A stretch of 64,000 bases of DNA from Aldersonia sp. NBC_00410 (GTDB lineage: Bacteria > Actinomycetota > Actinomycetes > Mycobacteriales > Mycobacteriaceae), in assembly GCF_026342035.1 (NCBI RefSeq), contig NZ_JAPENM010000016.1:19198-83197 (forward strand), written 5' to 3'. Every line of letters starts with the position of its first letter. Position 1 is the stretch's first letter. The notes below the pieces were generated by a model. The model did no database searches. It was not told the DNA's origin and worked only from the letters and a program-made list of their open reading frames with translations. The translations under genes and the position numbers were made by a program. This document shows, one piece after another, positions 1-9,731 of this stretch.

Positions 1-451
1 GCAGGTGCGCGACCAGCGGCGTATCCCACGTCACGGTGCCGTCGCCGATCTCCTTGGCAATGACGGAGGCGCCGATCGGTTTGGACACCGACGCGAGCTG
101 GAAGGCCGTGTCGGTGTCGACCCTGTCCGGTTTACCGGTGTCGCGAACGCCGTAGCCGCGGGAGAACACGACCTCGCCGTTGTGCACGACGGCCACCGCC
201 ATACCGGGAATGCCGGTGCGGTCCATCGCCTCCTGTGCGAGCCCGTCGACGCGGTCGATCGCGGCGTTCACCCGCCCGTCGTCGGTCGGTACCCCGGGAA
301 TCGCGGCGGGGTTGGCCCCGGGGCCGGGGCCCGGGACCAGCAATGCACTCGACGTCGTAGTGGTATCGCTCGACGACTCGTCGTTCGAGCAGGCCACCAG
401 CCCGGCGGCGAGCACTGCGCAGAGGGCGATCAGAACTGGGCGTGCGGTCAT
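1..451 (-). CDS. Serine hydrolase / beta-lactamase-like lipoprotein (3' end outside window)
   Basis: The gene starts at an ATG at 451 on the minus strand and runs off the left edge, so only about 150 residues are visible. The N-terminus has a short basic stretch, a hydrophobic segment and a lipobox LVAC with Cys21, so the product should be a lipoprotein anchored outside the membrane. A Ser/Thr/Pro/Gly-rich linker follows, then a domain typical of class C beta-lactamase-like hydrolases (beta strands around AVAVVHNGEVVFSRGYG). The catalytic SxxK motif is SVSK, Ser121 to Lys124. The family includes beta-lactamases, DD-peptidases and esterases; the substrate cannot be told because the Tyr and KTG-like motifs lie outside the window. 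It is divergent from map. Confidence 0.8.
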   Translation of the reverse strand, partial: MTARPVLIALCAVLAAGLVACSNDESSSDTTTTSSALLVPGPGPGANPAAIPGVPTDDGRVNAAIDRVDGLAQEAMDRTGIPGMAVAVVHNGEVVFSRGYGVRDTGKPDRVDTDTAFQLASVSKPIGASVIAKEIGDGTVTWDTPLVAHL

Positions 452-558
452 AGCTGTGCTCCCGGCGCGGCTCTTGGATTCGGGTTCACGCTACGCACGC
501 GGTTGCCGCAGTGTTGCCGGTTTCGTGCAGGTCGTAGGTACGTGCTCGCGAGACCGAA

Positions 559-596
559 CAAATGGCCCCCGACACGCCGTCCAGACGGGCCATTTG
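559..596. repeat. Inverted repeat, 10-bp arms, in the lipoprotein/map intergenic region
   Basis: CAAATGGCCC at 559-568 is the exact reverse complement of GGGCCATTTG at 587-596, with an 18-base GC-rich loop. It lies between two divergently transcribed genes, so a terminator for either is unlikely. It could be an operator or an mRNA leader structure of the lipoprotein gene. No T-tract follows on either strand. Confidence 0.5.
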
Positions 597-609
597 CTCG
601 TGATCACGG

Positions 610-639
610 CAAACGAGAACAGTGCAAACGAGAACAGTG
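610..639. repeat. 15-bp perfect tandem duplication upstream of map
   Basis: The unit CAAACGAGAACAGTG occurs twice without a gap (610-624 and 625-639), followed by a degenerate partial copy. It ends 45 bases before the map start codon, so it lies in the probable promoter region. A TATTAC hexamer at 669-674, ten bases before the ATG, could be the map -10 box and would give an almost leaderless transcript; that promoter call is weak. Confidence 0.5.
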
Positions 640-684
640 CGGACGAGTTCTCGGCGCGTCGGGCCTGGTATTACCCTCGAAGCC

Positions 685-1542
685 ATGCCGACACGTACCG
701 CGCTCCGCCCCGGGGAGGTTTCGCCCACCCTCGACGTCCCTCGATCCATCGAGCGGCCGGAGTACGTGTGGAAGAAGACGGCCAAGGAAGGCGACGAGCC
801 CTGGGTGCAGACGCCCGAGACGATCGAGGCGATGCGCATCGCCGGCAAGATCGCCGCCCAGGCGCTGCAGGAAGCGGGCAAGGCGGTTGCGCCCGGCGTG
901 ACGACCGACCAGCTCGACCGGATCGCGCACGAGTACATGTGCGATCACGGCGCGTACCCCTCGACGCTGGGCTACAAGGGCTTCCCGAAGTCGTGCTGCA
1001 CCTCGCTGAACGAGGTGATCTGCCATGGCATTCCGGACTCCACCGTGATCGAAGACGGTGACATCGTGAATATCGATGTCACCGCCTACATCCATGGCGT
1101 GCACGGCGACACCAATGCCACGTTCCTCGCCGGCAACGTCGATGAGGAAGTGCGGCTGCTCGTCGAGCGCACCGAGGAAGCGACCAAGCGGGCGATCAAG
1201 GCGGTCCGGCCGGGGCGCGAATTGAACGTGATCGGCCGCGTGATCGAGGCCTACGCCAACCGGTTCGGTTACGGCGTCGTGCGTGACTTCACCGGTCACG
1301 GTGTCGGCCCGACCTTCCACAGCGGACTGGTCATCCTGCACTACGACCAGCCGGCGGTCACCGACGTCATCGAGCCGGGGATGACCTTCACCATCGAGCC
1401 GATGATCAACCTCGGCACTCCCGACTACGAGATGTGGGACGACGGTTGGACGGTGGTAACCAAGGATCGCAAGTGGACCGCGCAGTTCGAACACACTCTG
1501 GTCGTGACCGACAGCGGCGCGGAAATCCTCACGCTGCCGTGA
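685..1542 (+). CDS. map: Methionine aminopeptidase, type I with N-terminal extension
   Basis: Cytosolic metalloprotease that removes the initiator methionine from nascent proteins. The 285-residue product has a roughly 40-residue N-terminal extension with a proline-rich start, as in actinobacterial MetAP1c (mycobacterial MapB is also 285 residues). All metal ligands of the pita-bread fold are visible: Asp131 (IDVTAY), Asp142 (GDTNATF), His205 (GHGVG), Glu238 (TIEPM) and Glu269 (QFEHT); His114 (VICHGIP) matches the usual substrate-side His. The ATG at 685 is preferred over an in-frame ATG at 622 because family homology begins there and the upstream codons include a tandem repeat. The stop is seven bases before cobQ, so the two are probably co-transcribed. 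Confidence 0.95.
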   Translation: MPTRTALRPGEVSPTLDVPRSIERPEYVWKKTAKEGDEPWVQTPETIEAMRIAGKIAAQALQEAGKAVAPGVTTDQLDRIAHEYMCDHGAYPSTLGYKGFPKSCCTSLNEVICHGIPDSTVIEDGDIVNIDVTAYIHGVHGDTNATFLAGNVDEEVRLLVERTEEATKRAIKAVRPGRELNVIGRVIEAYANRFGYGVVRDFTGHGVGPTFHSGLVILHYDQPAVTDVIEPGMTFTIEPMINLGTPDYEMWDDGWTVVTKDRKWTAQFEHTLVVTDSGAEILTLP

Positions 1543-1549
1543 CACGAGC

Positions 1550-3070
1550 GTGAAGGGCGCGCTGCTCGTCGCGGGCTGCACTTCCGACGCGGGCAAGAGC
1601 GTGGTGGTCGCCGGACTGTGCCGGCTGCTCGCCCGCCGCGGCGTCGCGGTGGCGCCGTTCAAGGCGCAGAACATGTCGAACAACTCCGTGGTCACCCTCG
1701 ACGGCGGGGAGATCGGCCGTGCCCAGGCGTTGCAGGCGCACGCCTGCGGACTCGAACCGAGCGTGCGGTTCAACCCGGTCTTGCTCAAGCCGGGCAGCGA
1801 CCGGCGCTCTCAGCTCGTCGTCCGCGGCAAGGCCGTCGACACCGTCGGCGCGGCCGACTACTTCCGCCATCGCACCGCCCTGCGCGCCGTGGTCGCCGAC
1901 GAACTCGCCGCTCTGCGTGCCGATTTCGATGTGGTGATCTGCGAAGGTGCGGGCTCACCGGCGGAGATCAACCTGCGCGAGACCGACCTCGCGAACATGG
2001 GCCTGGCCCGGGCCGCGGATCTGCCGGTGCTGGTGGTCGGCGATATCGATCGCGGCGGTGTCCTCGCGCACCTGTTCGGCACGCTCGCGATCCTCGAACC
2101 CGCGGATCAGGCGCTGATCGCGGCGTTCGTGATCAACAAGTTCCGCGGCGACGTCGGACTGCTCGAACCCGGACTGCGCCAACTGCGCGAACTGACCCAT
2201 CGCCCGGTGCTCGGTGTGTTGCCCTACGCCGAACAGTTGTGGATCGACGCCGAGGACTCACTCGGCACCGTCGCCGACGCCCCGGTCGGTCGTCCGGCCG
2301 CGCCGCGGGGCAGCGAGTGGCTCACCGTCGCCGCGATCCGGCTGCCGCGCATTTCCAACTCGACCGATGTCGAGGCGCTTGCCTGTGAACCGGGCGTGTC
2401 GGTGCGCTGGGTGACCGAGCCCTCCCGGCTCGCCGGCGCGGACCTCGTCGTGCTGCCTGGCAGTAAATCCACGGTGACCGATTTGGAATGGTTGCGGCGC
2501 ACCGGGATTGCGGACGCGCTCGTGGATCGGGCCGGGCGCGGCGGACCAATCTTCGGTGTGTGCGGTGGCTATCAGATGCTCGGTCGGTGTATCGAGGACG
2601 AGGTGGAGTCGGGCCGCGGCAGCGTCCCGGGCCTCGGCCTGCTCGACCTCGACATCCGCTTCGCCACACCCAAAGTGCTCAGCCGAGTCGCCGGCACCGC
2701 AGGGCCGATTCCGGTGCAGGGCTACGAGATTCATCACGGCCGGATCGTCGGCAGCGGCGATGCCCCGCTGCTGCGTTGTGACGACGGCAGTCCCGAGGGG
2801 AGCAGTCGCGGGCCGGTGTCCGGAACGCATTGGCACGGCCTGCTCGAATGCGACGATTTCCGGCGCGCGTTCCTCGTCTCGGCGGCCGAGCAGAGTGGGC
2901 GTGCGGGTTTCATGGTCGCCCCCGATACGTCGTTCGCCGCCGTGCGCGACGGCCAACTCGACCTACTCGCCGACCTCGTCGAGCAGCACCTCGACATGGA
3001 TGCGGTGCGCGATCTGATCGAGCACGGCGCGCCGCGCGGCCTGCCGACCTGCACTGTCGGGAGTGCCTAG
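1550..3070 (+). CDS. cobQ: Cobyric acid synthase CobQ
   Basis: ATP- and glutamine-dependent amidotransferase that amidates carboxylates b, d, e and g of adenosylcobyrinic acid a,c-diamide to give cobyric acid. The N-terminal BioD-like domain carries the P-loop GCTSDAGKS (residues 9-17) and the CobQ signature [12 protein letters not shown] (36-47). The C-terminal class I glutamine amidotransferase domain has GVCGGYQ with nucleophile Cys338 and a later EIHHG-type motif. Length (506 residues) is normal. Start is a GTG directly after map. It lies about 4 kb from the cobO-cobB-cysG block, separated by mqo and unrelated genes, so the pathway is split over at least two transcripts here. Confidence 0.95.
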   Translation: MKGALLVAGCTSDAGKSVVVAGLCRLLARRGVAVAPFKAQNMSNNSVVTLDGGEIGRAQALQAHACGLEPSVRFNPVLLKPGSDRRSQLVVRGKAVDTVGAADYFRHRTALRAVVADELAALRADFDVVICEGAGSPAEINLRETDLANMGLARAADLPVLVVGDIDRGGVLAHLFGTLAILEPADQALIAAFVINKFRGDVGLLEPGLRQLRELTHRPVLGVLPYAEQLWIDAEDSLGTVADAPVGRPAAPRGSEWLTVAAIRLPRISNSTDVEALACEPGVSVRWVTEPSRLAGADLVVLPGSKSTVTDLEWLRRTGIADALVDRAGRGGPIFGVCGGYQMLGRCIEDEVESGRGSVPGLGLLDLDIRFATPKVLSRVAGTAGPIPVQGYEIHHGRIVGSGDAPLLRCDDGSPEGSSRGPVSGTHWHGLLECDDFRRAFLVSAAEQSGRAGFMVAPDTSFAAVRDGQLDLLADLVEQHLDMDAVRDLIEHGAPRGLPTCTVGSA

Positions 3071-3198
3071 CCGGCCCGACCCGAGAGAGTGGATACGCCG
3101 GTGGCTGGTAGTGCGCTGTGTCCGCGGTGACGTTCGTCATGCGTGCGGCATCTCTCCGGGCGGGCCACGCCGCCGTTCTGCCGGTAGCGTTTTCTCTC

Positions 3199-3762
3199 AT
3201 GGAGTCGAAGCAGGTGGAGACCTCCGACGGGGCGTTCGACGTCGCGGTCGGTGGACCGCAATCAGCCCACGTCGTGGCGCTACTGCCGGGATCCGATGAT
3301 CCGGGGATCTACGACGAGGTGTGCGCTCGACTACACGAGTCGGGACTGCGCACGGTGGTGATCGGTGCGCCCGGCGCAACACCATCCGAGGCCGCCGTGC
3401 TCGAGGTGCTCGATTCGCTCGGTCTGTCCTGGGTGAACCTCGTCGGCAACGGAGACGGTGCCGAAGTGGCCTGGCTGCTCGCGGCGCGCACCTTCGGCCG
3501 GTTCGTCAGCCTGATCGTCACCGACCGAGGCCATCCGGCGATCCCGGACGCGACCGGCACGGTCCGGGCCGCGGACTGCCCACCGGTGGAGGTGCCGACC
3601 ACGGTGATCGTGGGCGATCAGGTCTACCGCGAGGCCGCCGAACTGTCCGGCCGACGCGTCTATGCCGACTTCCGCGTCGTGTCGTTCGAGGACCCCGCTG
3701 GGATCACCGCGGCGGGGCAGCAGTTGGCGACCGAGATCGTGTTGCGCACGAGCACCTGGTAA
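3199..3762 (+). CDS. Small alpha/beta-hydrolase-like protein
   Basis: A 187-residue protein with the strand-turn-helix order of an alpha/beta hydrolase: VVALLPGS near residue 23, then VNLVGNGDGAEVAW, where GNGDGA sits at the nucleophile elbow. The usual Gly-x-Ser-x-Gly is therefore GNGDG with no serine, and no clear catalytic His follows, so it may be a non-catalytic member or use Asp. The ATG at 3199 is favoured over upstream in-frame starts because the 5' extension is basic and low-complexity and not like the rest. It is transcribed towards an opposing hydrolase gene. Function unknown. Confidence 0.65.
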   Translation: MESKQVETSDGAFDVAVGGPQSAHVVALLPGSDDPGIYDEVCARLHESGLRTVVIGAPGATPSEAAVLEVLDSLGLSWVNLVGNGDGAEVAWLLAARTFGRFVSLIVTDRGHPAIPDATGTVRAADCPPVEVPTTVIVGDQVYREAAELSGRRVYADFRVVSFEDPAGITAAGQQLATEIVLRTSTW

Positions 3763-3778
3763 CCCACCCGCCGGTCCG

Positions 3779-3800
3779 CCGGTGAGATGCTCACTGCCGG
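3779..3800. terminator. Short hairpin between convergent hydrolase genes
   Basis: CCGGTGAG (3779-3786) faces CTCAC plus CCGG (3790-3794, 3797-3800) around an ATG triloop, with a two-base bulge. It sits in the 38-base gap between convergent stop codons, where a bidirectional terminator would be expected. There is no T-tract, so termination is inferred from position. Confidence 0.4.
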
Positions 3801-4835
3801 TCAGCCGGCGAGGTTTTCACCGTTCGCGTCTCGGTGGGCGTGCAGCCAATCCAGCCAGCGGTCGAGTTCGTCGAACGCGTTCGCCAGCGCAGGCGCGCCG
3901 GACAGGAACACGTCGTGGCGGGCGTTCTCGATCGGCACGATCGCGGTCCGCTCACCGAGGCAGCCCGACCAGCGCTGGATCTGTTTGACGTCGAGCACGG
4001 CGTCGGCGACGTCGACCTCGGACCCGTAGTTGCGGACGAACTTCGACAGCTTCGAGCGCAGGATCAGGGCGGGCACGCCGATGTCGAGCCCGCGGTGCAG
4101 TCGCTGGTGGCCGATCCGGATCGCGCGCAGCCAGCCGAAGCGGACCGGGAAGCCGGCAAGCGGTTTCCAGTCCAGGTCGTAGTCCCATTCGCCCGCGGCG
4201 CTCGTGTGCAGGCTGGTGCCGTAGGAATCGATGCCCTGGCCGGGGAGCACCGACAGTCCACGCAGCCGGCCGACCGTGTGAATGATCGTGGTGCCGATGT
4301 TGCGGACGAATGCCGGGCCCTGCAGGTCGAACCAGGGGCTGTTGAGGATCAGACCGCTGACACCGTCGAGCGAGTCGGCGCGGCGCAGCCGATCGAGCCA
4401 CAGCGGCAGAATCAATCCACCGGTGGAATGTGCCATGAGCAGGACGTCGGTGCCGGTGTCGGAACGTACCTTCGCGAGTGCGGAATTCAATTCCACGTCG
4501 TAAAGGGTGAGGTCGGACACATAATGCGGGGTCTGTCCCGCGCGCTGCGACCGCCCGCACTTGCGTAGGTCGATGGCGTAGAAGGCGTAACCGAGTTTCG
4601 CGAAATGCTCCGCGAGGTGTCGCTGGAAGAAGTAGTCGGTGTATCCGTGCAGGTAGAGGACCGCGCCGGCAGGACGTTCGAGACCTGCGGCGACGTGCCT
4701 GACCAGGGTCGCGAAGATTTGGCCCTCGCCCTCCGGATCGGTGCCGAGAGGAAGCGTGGACTGCTCGTATCCCTCGCCGAGAATGTCGGGTTGCCAGTCC
4801 GACCACGGCGAGTCCGATTGCGCGTAATGCGTCAC
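3801..4835 (-). CDS. Alpha/beta hydrolase, monoacylglycerol-lipase-like (serine aminopeptidase S33 type)
   Basis: A 344-residue cytosolic serine hydrolase. The oxyanion region is [10 protein letters not shown] (61-70), and the nucleophile elbow AHSTGG places the catalytic Ser at 137. [12 protein letters not shown] resembles the lid-preceding strand of S33/monoglyceride lipase-type hydrolases. Likely substrates are acylglycerols or small esters; specificity is not readable. Its 5' end faces mqo across 208 bases holding both promoters; I could not define a confident -10/-35 pair there. No signal peptide is evident. Confidence 0.8.
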   Translation of the reverse strand: MTHYAQSDSPWSDWQPDILGEGYEQSTLPLGTDPEGEGQIFATLVRHVAAGLERPAGAVLYLHGYTDYFFQRHLAEHFAKLGYAFYAIDLRKCGRSQRAGQTPHYVSDLTLYDVELNSALAKVRSDTGTDVLLMAHSTGGLILPLWLDRLRRADSLDGVSGLILNSPWFDLQGPAFVRNIGTTIIHTVGRLRGLSVLPGQGIDSYGTSLHTSAAGEWDYDLDWKPLAGFPVRFGWLRAIRIGHQRLHRGLDIGVPALILRSKLSKFVRNYGSEVDVADAVLDVKQIQRWSGCLGERTAIVPIENARHDVFLSGAPALANAFDELDRWLDWLHAHRDANGENLAG

Positions 4836-5043
4836 ATTCCCAATCTATCGGGAGCTTCGACCCCGGGTGAGGCGCACAATCGAGTTGGGTGAATGCCGGG
4901 TAACCTGTGCCCGACGGTCGCGCGTAATCCGGACTTCATCGGGGTACGTGCAGGTTGGAGCGGACCGGCTCGGACCCAACCAACCCCAAGTGCCTGCAGG
5001 TAGAAAACGTACCCGCACCCACAGACAAGGAAGTCGACTCACC

Positions 5044-6603
5044 GTGTCGCATGCAGCAGTGAACTCGAACAGCGTGGATTCGGACAGCGCAACCGACGTC
5101 GTTCTCATCGGCGCCGGCATCATGAGCGCCACCCTCGGCACCATGTTGCAGCAGTTGCAACCGGATTGGTCGATCACGCTGTTCGAACGGCTCGACGCCG
5201 CCGCCGCGGAGAGCAGTGACCCGTGGAACAACGCGGGCACCGGGCACTCCGCGCTGTGCGAACTGAACTACACCCCCGCACGCCCGGACGGCACCGTCGA
5301 CATCACCAAGGCCGTCACGGTGAACGAGCAGTTCCAGGTGTCGCGGCAGTTCTGGGCGCACGCGGTCGAGACCGGCGTGCTGCACGACCCCAAGGACTTC
5401 ATCAACCCGATCCCGCATGTCAGCTTCGTGCACGGCGCGGACAACGTGCGCTACCTCCGGGCCCGCTACGACGCGCTGGCCGGCAACCCGCTGTTCGCCG
5501 GTATGGAGTTCATCGACGATCCCGACGAGTTCGGGCGTCGGCTGCCGCTGATGGCCAAGGGCCGCGACTTCGCCGACCCGGTCGCGCTGAACTGGAGCCA
5601 GGACGGCACCGACATCGACTTCGGCGCGTTGACCAAGCAATTCATCAACAACCTCTCCTCTTCCGGCGGCACCGTGCACTTCGGGTACGAGGTGCGCAAC
5701 ATCAGCAAGCAGTCCGATGGGCGCTGGAAGGTCAAGGTCCGCAACAACCGCACTCTGCGCACGCGCACCGTGACCGCCCGGTTCGTCTTTGTCGGCGCAG
5801 GCGGCGGGGCGCTGCCACTGCTGCAGAAGGCGGGCATCAAGGAAGCCAAGGGGTTCGGCGGCTTCCCGGTCAGCGGCCAGTTCCTGCGCAGCACCAACCG
5901 CGACCTCATCGAGGCGCACCACGCCAAGGTCTACGGCAAAGCCCCCGTCGGCGCGCCGCCGATGTCGGTACCGCACCTCGACACCCGAGTGATCGACGGA
6001 CGCCCGGGCCTGCTGTTCGGCCCGTACGCGGGCTGGACGCCGAAGTTCCTCAAGGAAGGCAAGCTGACCGATCTGCCCAAGTCGGTGAAGCCGAACAACC
6101 TCGGCTCGCTGCTCGGCGTCGGCGTCACCGAACTCGGCCTCACCAAATACCTGGTCGGCGAGCTGCTGCAGTCGCAGGCCGACCGGGTGGACACCCTCGC
6201 GGAGTTCGTGCCCAAGGCGGCGGCGAAGGACTGGGAGCTGATCACGGCCGGTCAGCGCGTACAGGTTATCCGGCGCAAGGGCGTCGGCGGCGTACTCGAA
6301 TTCGGCACCGCCGTGATCACCGCGGAGGACGGCAGCATGGCCGGCCTGCTCGGTGCCTCGCCCGGCGCGTCCACCGCGGTCCCCGCGATGATCGACGTGC
6401 TGCAGAAGTGCTTCGGTCGCGAGTACCCGGGCTGGGAGCCCAAGCTCAAGGAAATGGTGCCGTCGCTCGGCGTCGAACTTGCCGAAAACACGAAGCTGTT
6501 CGACGAGGTCTGGGACTGGACGTCGCGGGCACTCCAGCTGCGCAAAGACGATGTTCCCGGGGCGGATCAGTCGAGCCGGCTCGCACGCGCCGCTTCGGTG
6601 TGA
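5044..6603 (+). CDS. mqo: Malate:quinone oxidoreductase
   Basis: FAD-dependent, membrane-associated enzyme that oxidises L-malate to oxaloacetate and passes electrons to quinone, replacing or complementing NAD-malate dehydrogenase in the TCA cycle. The FAD-binding Rossmann motif is [14 protein letters not shown] close to the N-terminus, followed by [11 protein letters not shown] and [18 protein letters not shown], all typical of Mqo. Length is about 519 residues. A GTG at 5044 preceded by AAGGAAG twelve bases upstream is chosen over a start at 4867, whose extra codons show no homology. In Mycobacterium the same gene precedes a GNAT acetyltransferase and the chelatase/cobO block, as here. Confidence 0.93.
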   Translation: MSHAAVNSNSVDSDSATDVVLIGAGIMSATLGTMLQQLQPDWSITLFERLDAAAAESSDPWNNAGTGHSALCELNYTPARPDGTVDITKAVTVNEQFQVSRQFWAHAVETGVLHDPKDFINPIPHVSFVHGADNVRYLRARYDALAGNPLFAGMEFIDDPDEFGRRLPLMAKGRDFADPVALNWSQDGTDIDFGALTKQFINNLSSSGGTVHFGYEVRNISKQSDGRWKVKVRNNRTLRTRTVTARFVFVGAGGGALPLLQKAGIKEAKGFGGFPVSGQFLRSTNRDLIEAHHAKVYGKAPVGAPPMSVPHLDTRVIDGRPGLLFGPYAGWTPKFLKEGKLTDLPKSVKPNNLGSLLGVGVTELGLTKYLVGELLQSQADRVDTLAEFVPKAAAKDWELITAGQRVQVIRRKGVGGVLEFGTAVITAEDGSMAGLLGASPGASTAVPAMIDVLQKCFGREYPGWEPKLKEMVPSLGVELAENTKLFDEVWDWTSRALQLRKDDVPGADQSSRLARAASV

Positions 6604-6616
6604 TAGTCAAAGCCCC

Positions 6617-7063
6617 ATGGCGGCTACCCTCCACCGGTCCTGGTCCTACGACCTGAGCACGAGCACGCTCTACGAATTGCTCAAGCTTCGCGTCGAGGTG
6701 TTCGTTGTCGAGCAGAAGTGCCCGTACCCGGAATTGGACGGACGTGACCTCGAACCGGAGACCCGACACTTCTGGCTGGAATCCGATGGTGAGGTCATCG
6801 CGACGATCCGGCTGCTCGAGGAACATCAGGACGGCAAGACCTTTCGGATCGGCCGGCTGTGCGCCCGCACGGACGTGCGCGGCGAAGGGCACACCACCCG
6901 GCTGCTGCAGGCGGCGCTCGCCGAGGTCGGGTCCGATCCGTGCGTGATCAACGCGCAGACCTACTTGGTGGACATGTACGCCAAGCACGGCTTCAAGTCC
7001 GTCGGCCCCGAGTTCCCGCTCGACGGGATTCCACACGTGCCGATGCAACGCGGCGGCAACTGA
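6617..7063 (+). CDS. GNAT acetyltransferase, ElaA family
   Basis: A 148-residue single-domain N-acetyltransferase. The block LLKLRVEVFVVEQKCPYPELDG near the N-terminus (residues about 20-42) is diagnostic for the ElaA subfamily, and RIGRLCARTDVRGEGHTTRLL holds the acetyl-CoA pyrophosphate loop (R-x-x-G-x-G/T in slightly altered form, RGEGHT). The acceptor substrate of ElaA proteins is not established. It starts 14 bases after the mqo stop and is probably in the same transcript. The ATG at 6617 begins exactly where family homology begins. Confidence 0.85.
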   Translation: MAATLHRSWSYDLSTSTLYELLKLRVEVFVVEQKCPYPELDGRDLEPETRHFWLESDGEVIATIRLLEEHQDGKTFRIGRLCARTDVRGEGHTTRLLQAALAEVGSDPCVINAQTYLVDMYAKHGFKSVGPEFPLDGIPHVPMQRGGN

Positions 7064-7116
7064 CCCAGCACGCGCCTGGCCCCGGCCGGCCCGAGCGGTA
7101 CACCTAGAGTTGCCGT

Positions 7117-9060
7117 GTGACTTCAGCCGACCGTCCCGTTGCCGACAGCGATGTGGGATTCCCGTTCAGCGCGGTTGTCGGGCAAGACCGGTTGCGCCTT
7201 GCGCTGGTCCTGTGCGCCGTGCACCCCGGCATCGGCGGCGTGCTCGTGCGCGGCGAGAAGGGCACAGCGAAGTCGACGGTCGTCCGGGCGCTCGCGGCAC
7301 TGCTGCCGCCGATTGCCGGTGGACAGCGCCGCGCCCGGCTCGTGGAATTGCCGGTCGGCGCGACCGAGGACCGCGTCATCGGGTCGTTGAACCTGGAGAA
7401 GGTGCTGCGCGAGGGGGAGACCGCGTTCCAGCCCGGACTTCTCGCCGCAGCCCATCACGGCGTGCTCTACGTCGACGAGGTCAATCTGCTGCACGACCAC
7501 CTCGTCGACGTGCTGCTCGATGCGGCCGCGATGGGCCGCGTGCACATCGAGCGCGACGGGGTCTCGCATTCGCACCCGTCCCGGTTCGTGCTCGTCGGCA
7601 CGATGAACCCCGAGGAAGGCGAGTTGCGTCCCCAGCTGCTCGACCGGTTCGGGCTCACGGTCGACGTGACCGCCTCGCGGGATGTGGACGTGCGCATGGA
7701 GGTAGTCCGCCGCCGGCTCGACTTCGAGCACGATCCGGCCGCGTTCGCTGCGCAGTGGGCCGATGCGGACGCCGCGGTGGCGGCACGAATCCTTACCGCC
7801 CGCGCCGCCGTGGACGCGGTGACCCTCGACGACGACGAATTGCGGCGGATCGCCGCCCTGTGTGCGTCCTTCGACGTGGACGGCATGCGGGCCGACCTCG
7901 TCGTCGCACGAACCGCGACCGCGCATGCTGCCTGGCGCGGCGCGGACACGGTCACCGAGGACGACATCCGGGTGGCCGCCGAGCTGGCGTTGCCGCATCG
8001 GCGTCGCCGCGACCCGTTCGACGAGCCCGGCATCGACCCGGGACAGCTCGACGACGCGATGCGCGACGCTCAGCAGCATCTCGATGATCAAGCCGAACCG
8101 GAAGCCGAACCGCCGTACGGCAACGACGACACGCAGCCCCCGCAACCCGAAAGTGCATCGGGTGATCCCGAAGGCCCCGACGATCCCGGTGACGGCGGGC
8201 CCGGCGGCGGTGTGGCGCCGGGGCGCCCGTCCGCACCGCCACGCACGACCGGCGCGGTGCGCAAGCTGGAGATCCCCGGAGTGGGGCAGGGCGCGCCGGG
8301 ACGGCGCTCCCGCTCGCAGGCACGGCACGGCCGCGCCACGCGTGCCACCGAACAGCCCGGCAAGGGCCTGCACCTGATCGGCACGCTGTACGCCGCGGCC
8401 AGGCATCAGCGGTCGCGCGGTCGCACCGACGGACGGATCCTGCTGGCGCCCGGCGATGTTCGCGGTGCCGAGCGGGAGGGTCGGGAGGCCAACCTGGTCG
8501 TCTTCGTGGTCGATGCCTCCGGGTCGATGGCCGCGCGGGACCGGCTCGCCGCGGTGACCGGGGCAGTCGTCGCACTGCTACGCGACGCGTATCAGCGCCG
8601 GGACAAGGTCGCGGTGATCACGCTGCGCGGTTCCGAGGCCGAGCTGGTGCTGCCGCCGACCTCGTCGGTCGACATCGCGGTTCGCCGGCTGAGCGGACTG
8701 CGCACCGGTGGCAAGACACCGTTGGCCCAGGGACTGCTGCGCGCCCGTGAAGTCGTGCTCCGCGAGCAGGTCCGCGACCCGCAGCGGCGCGCCATGATGG
8801 TGCTGCTCACCGACGGCCGCGCCACCGGTGGCACCGATCCGATCGGGCGCGCGCGCACGGCGGCGGCACTGCTCGCGGGGACCGGGGCGACATCGGTCGT
8901 GGTGGACTGCGAACGCGGCATGGTCCGGCTCGGGCTCGCCGCCGAGTTTGCGCGGAATCTCGGCGGGATCTGCCTGCGACTCGACGAGATCACCGCCGAT
9001 GCGGTGTCCGGGGCCGTTCGCCTCGGCGATCACCGGCGCCGCTCCGGCCGCGCGGCCTGA
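7117..9060 (+). CDS. Fused ChlI/ChlD-type AAA+ and VWA chelatase subunit (putative cobaltochelatase partner)
   Basis: A 647-residue protein with an N-terminal AAA+ ATPase domain (Walker [10 protein letters not shown], residues 46-54; Walker B VLYVDEVN), a Pro/Gly/acidic linker at about 320-400, and a C-terminal von Willebrand A domain with the MIDAS motif DASGS near residue 465. This ChlI-ChlD fusion is the motor subunit of Mg- or Co-chelatases; the large catalytic subunit (CobN/ChlH) is not in the window. Direct adjacency to cobO and cobB points to cobalt insertion into hydrogenobyrinic acid a,c-diamide, not to chlorophyll. Start is a GTG at 7117. Confidence 0.9.
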   Translation: MTSADRPVADSDVGFPFSAVVGQDRLRLALVLCAVHPGIGGVLVRGEKGTAKSTVVRALAALLPPIAGGQRRARLVELPVGATEDRVIGSLNLEKVLREGETAFQPGLLAAAHHGVLYVDEVNLLHDHLVDVLLDAAAMGRVHIERDGVSHSHPSRFVLVGTMNPEEGELRPQLLDRFGLTVDVTASRDVDVRMEVVRRRLDFEHDPAAFAAQWADADAAVAARILTARAAVDAVTLDDDELRRIAALCASFDVDGMRADLVVARTATAHAAWRGADTVTEDDIRVAAELALPHRRRRDPFDEPGIDPGQLDDAMRDAQQHLDDQAEPEAEPPYGNDDTQPPQPESASGDPEGPDDPGDGGPGGGVAPGRPSAPPRTTGAVRKLEIPGVGQGAPGRRSRSQARHGRATRATEQPGKGLHLIGTLYAAARHQRSRGRTDGRILLAPGDVRGAEREGREANLVVFVVDASGSMAARDRLAAVTGAVVALLRDAYQRRDKVAVITLRGSEAELVLPPTSSVDIAVRRLSGLRTGGKTPLAQGLLRAREVVLREQVRDPQRRAMMVLLTDGRATGGTDPIGRARTAAALLAGTGATSVVVDCERGMVRLGLAAEFARNLGGICLRLDEITADAVSGAVRLGDHRRRSGRAA

Positions 9061-9100
9061 CAGTACTGTTCCCCGCGGTCGACGAAAGGACCACGCACCC

Positions 9101-9721
9101 ATGCCGAAAGGTGTTCCGCTGCCCGAATCCATTCCGGCAGACGGGCTTACGACGCGTCAGCGCCGAAATCTGCCGATCCTCGCCGTGCATACCGGCCCGG
9201 GTAAGGGCAAATCGACCGCCGCGTTCGGGATGGCATTGCGCGCATGGAACCAGGGCTTCGACGTCGGGGTGTTCCAGTTCGTGAAGAGCGCGAAATGGAA
9301 GGTCGGCGAGGAGGCTGCGTTCCGCGCGCTCGGCGAGGTACACGACCGCACCGGAGAGGGCGCCGCGGTGCAGTGGCACAAGATGGGCGAGGGCTGGTCG
9401 TGGACCCGTAAACAGGGCAGCGAGGATGACCACGCCGCCGCGGCCGCGGAGGGCTGGCGAGAGATCGCGCGGCGGCTGGCTGCGCAAACCCACCGCTTCT
9501 ACGTGCTCGACGAATTCACCTACCCGCTGAAGTGGGGTTGGGTGGACGTCGACGAGGTCGTGCGCGTGCTGACCGACCGGCCCGGCAACCAGCATGTCGT
9601 GATCACCGGCCGCGACGCCCCGAAGGCACTCATCGATGCCGCGGACCTGGTCACCGAGATGACCAAGGTCAAGCACCCGATGGATGCCGGACGCAAAGGC
9701 CAGCGGGGCGTCGAATGGTGA
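9101..9721 (+). CDS. cobO: Cob(I)yrinic acid a,c-diamide adenosyltransferase
   Basis: CobO/BtuR-type ATP:corrinoid adenosyltransferase that places the 5'-deoxyadenosyl ligand on cobalt. The P-loop GPGKGKST (32-39) is in the atypical order of this family, followed by FVKSAKWKVGEE and LDEFTYPLKWGW. Length (206 residues) is standard. GAAAGGA lies ten bases before the ATG at 9101. Gap to the chelatase is 40 bases and to cobB 10 bases, so it is the middle gene of a cobalamin operon. Confidence 0.95.
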   Translation: MPKGVPLPESIPADGLTTRQRRNLPILAVHTGPGKGKSTAAFGMALRAWNQGFDVGVFQFVKSAKWKVGEEAAFRALGEVHDRTGEGAAVQWHKMGEGWSWTRKQGSEDDHAAAAAEGWREIARRLAAQTHRFYVLDEFTYPLKWGWVDVDEVVRVLTDRPGNQHVVITGRDAPKALIDAADLVTEMTKVKHPMDAGRKGQRGVEW

Positions 9722-9731
9722 GCGTCGCGCG

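Noticed and set aside
7117..9060. Magnesium chelatase for chlorophyll synthesis
   Set aside because: No other chlorophyll genes are present; fusion architecture and direct linkage to cobO and cobB favour a cobalt role.
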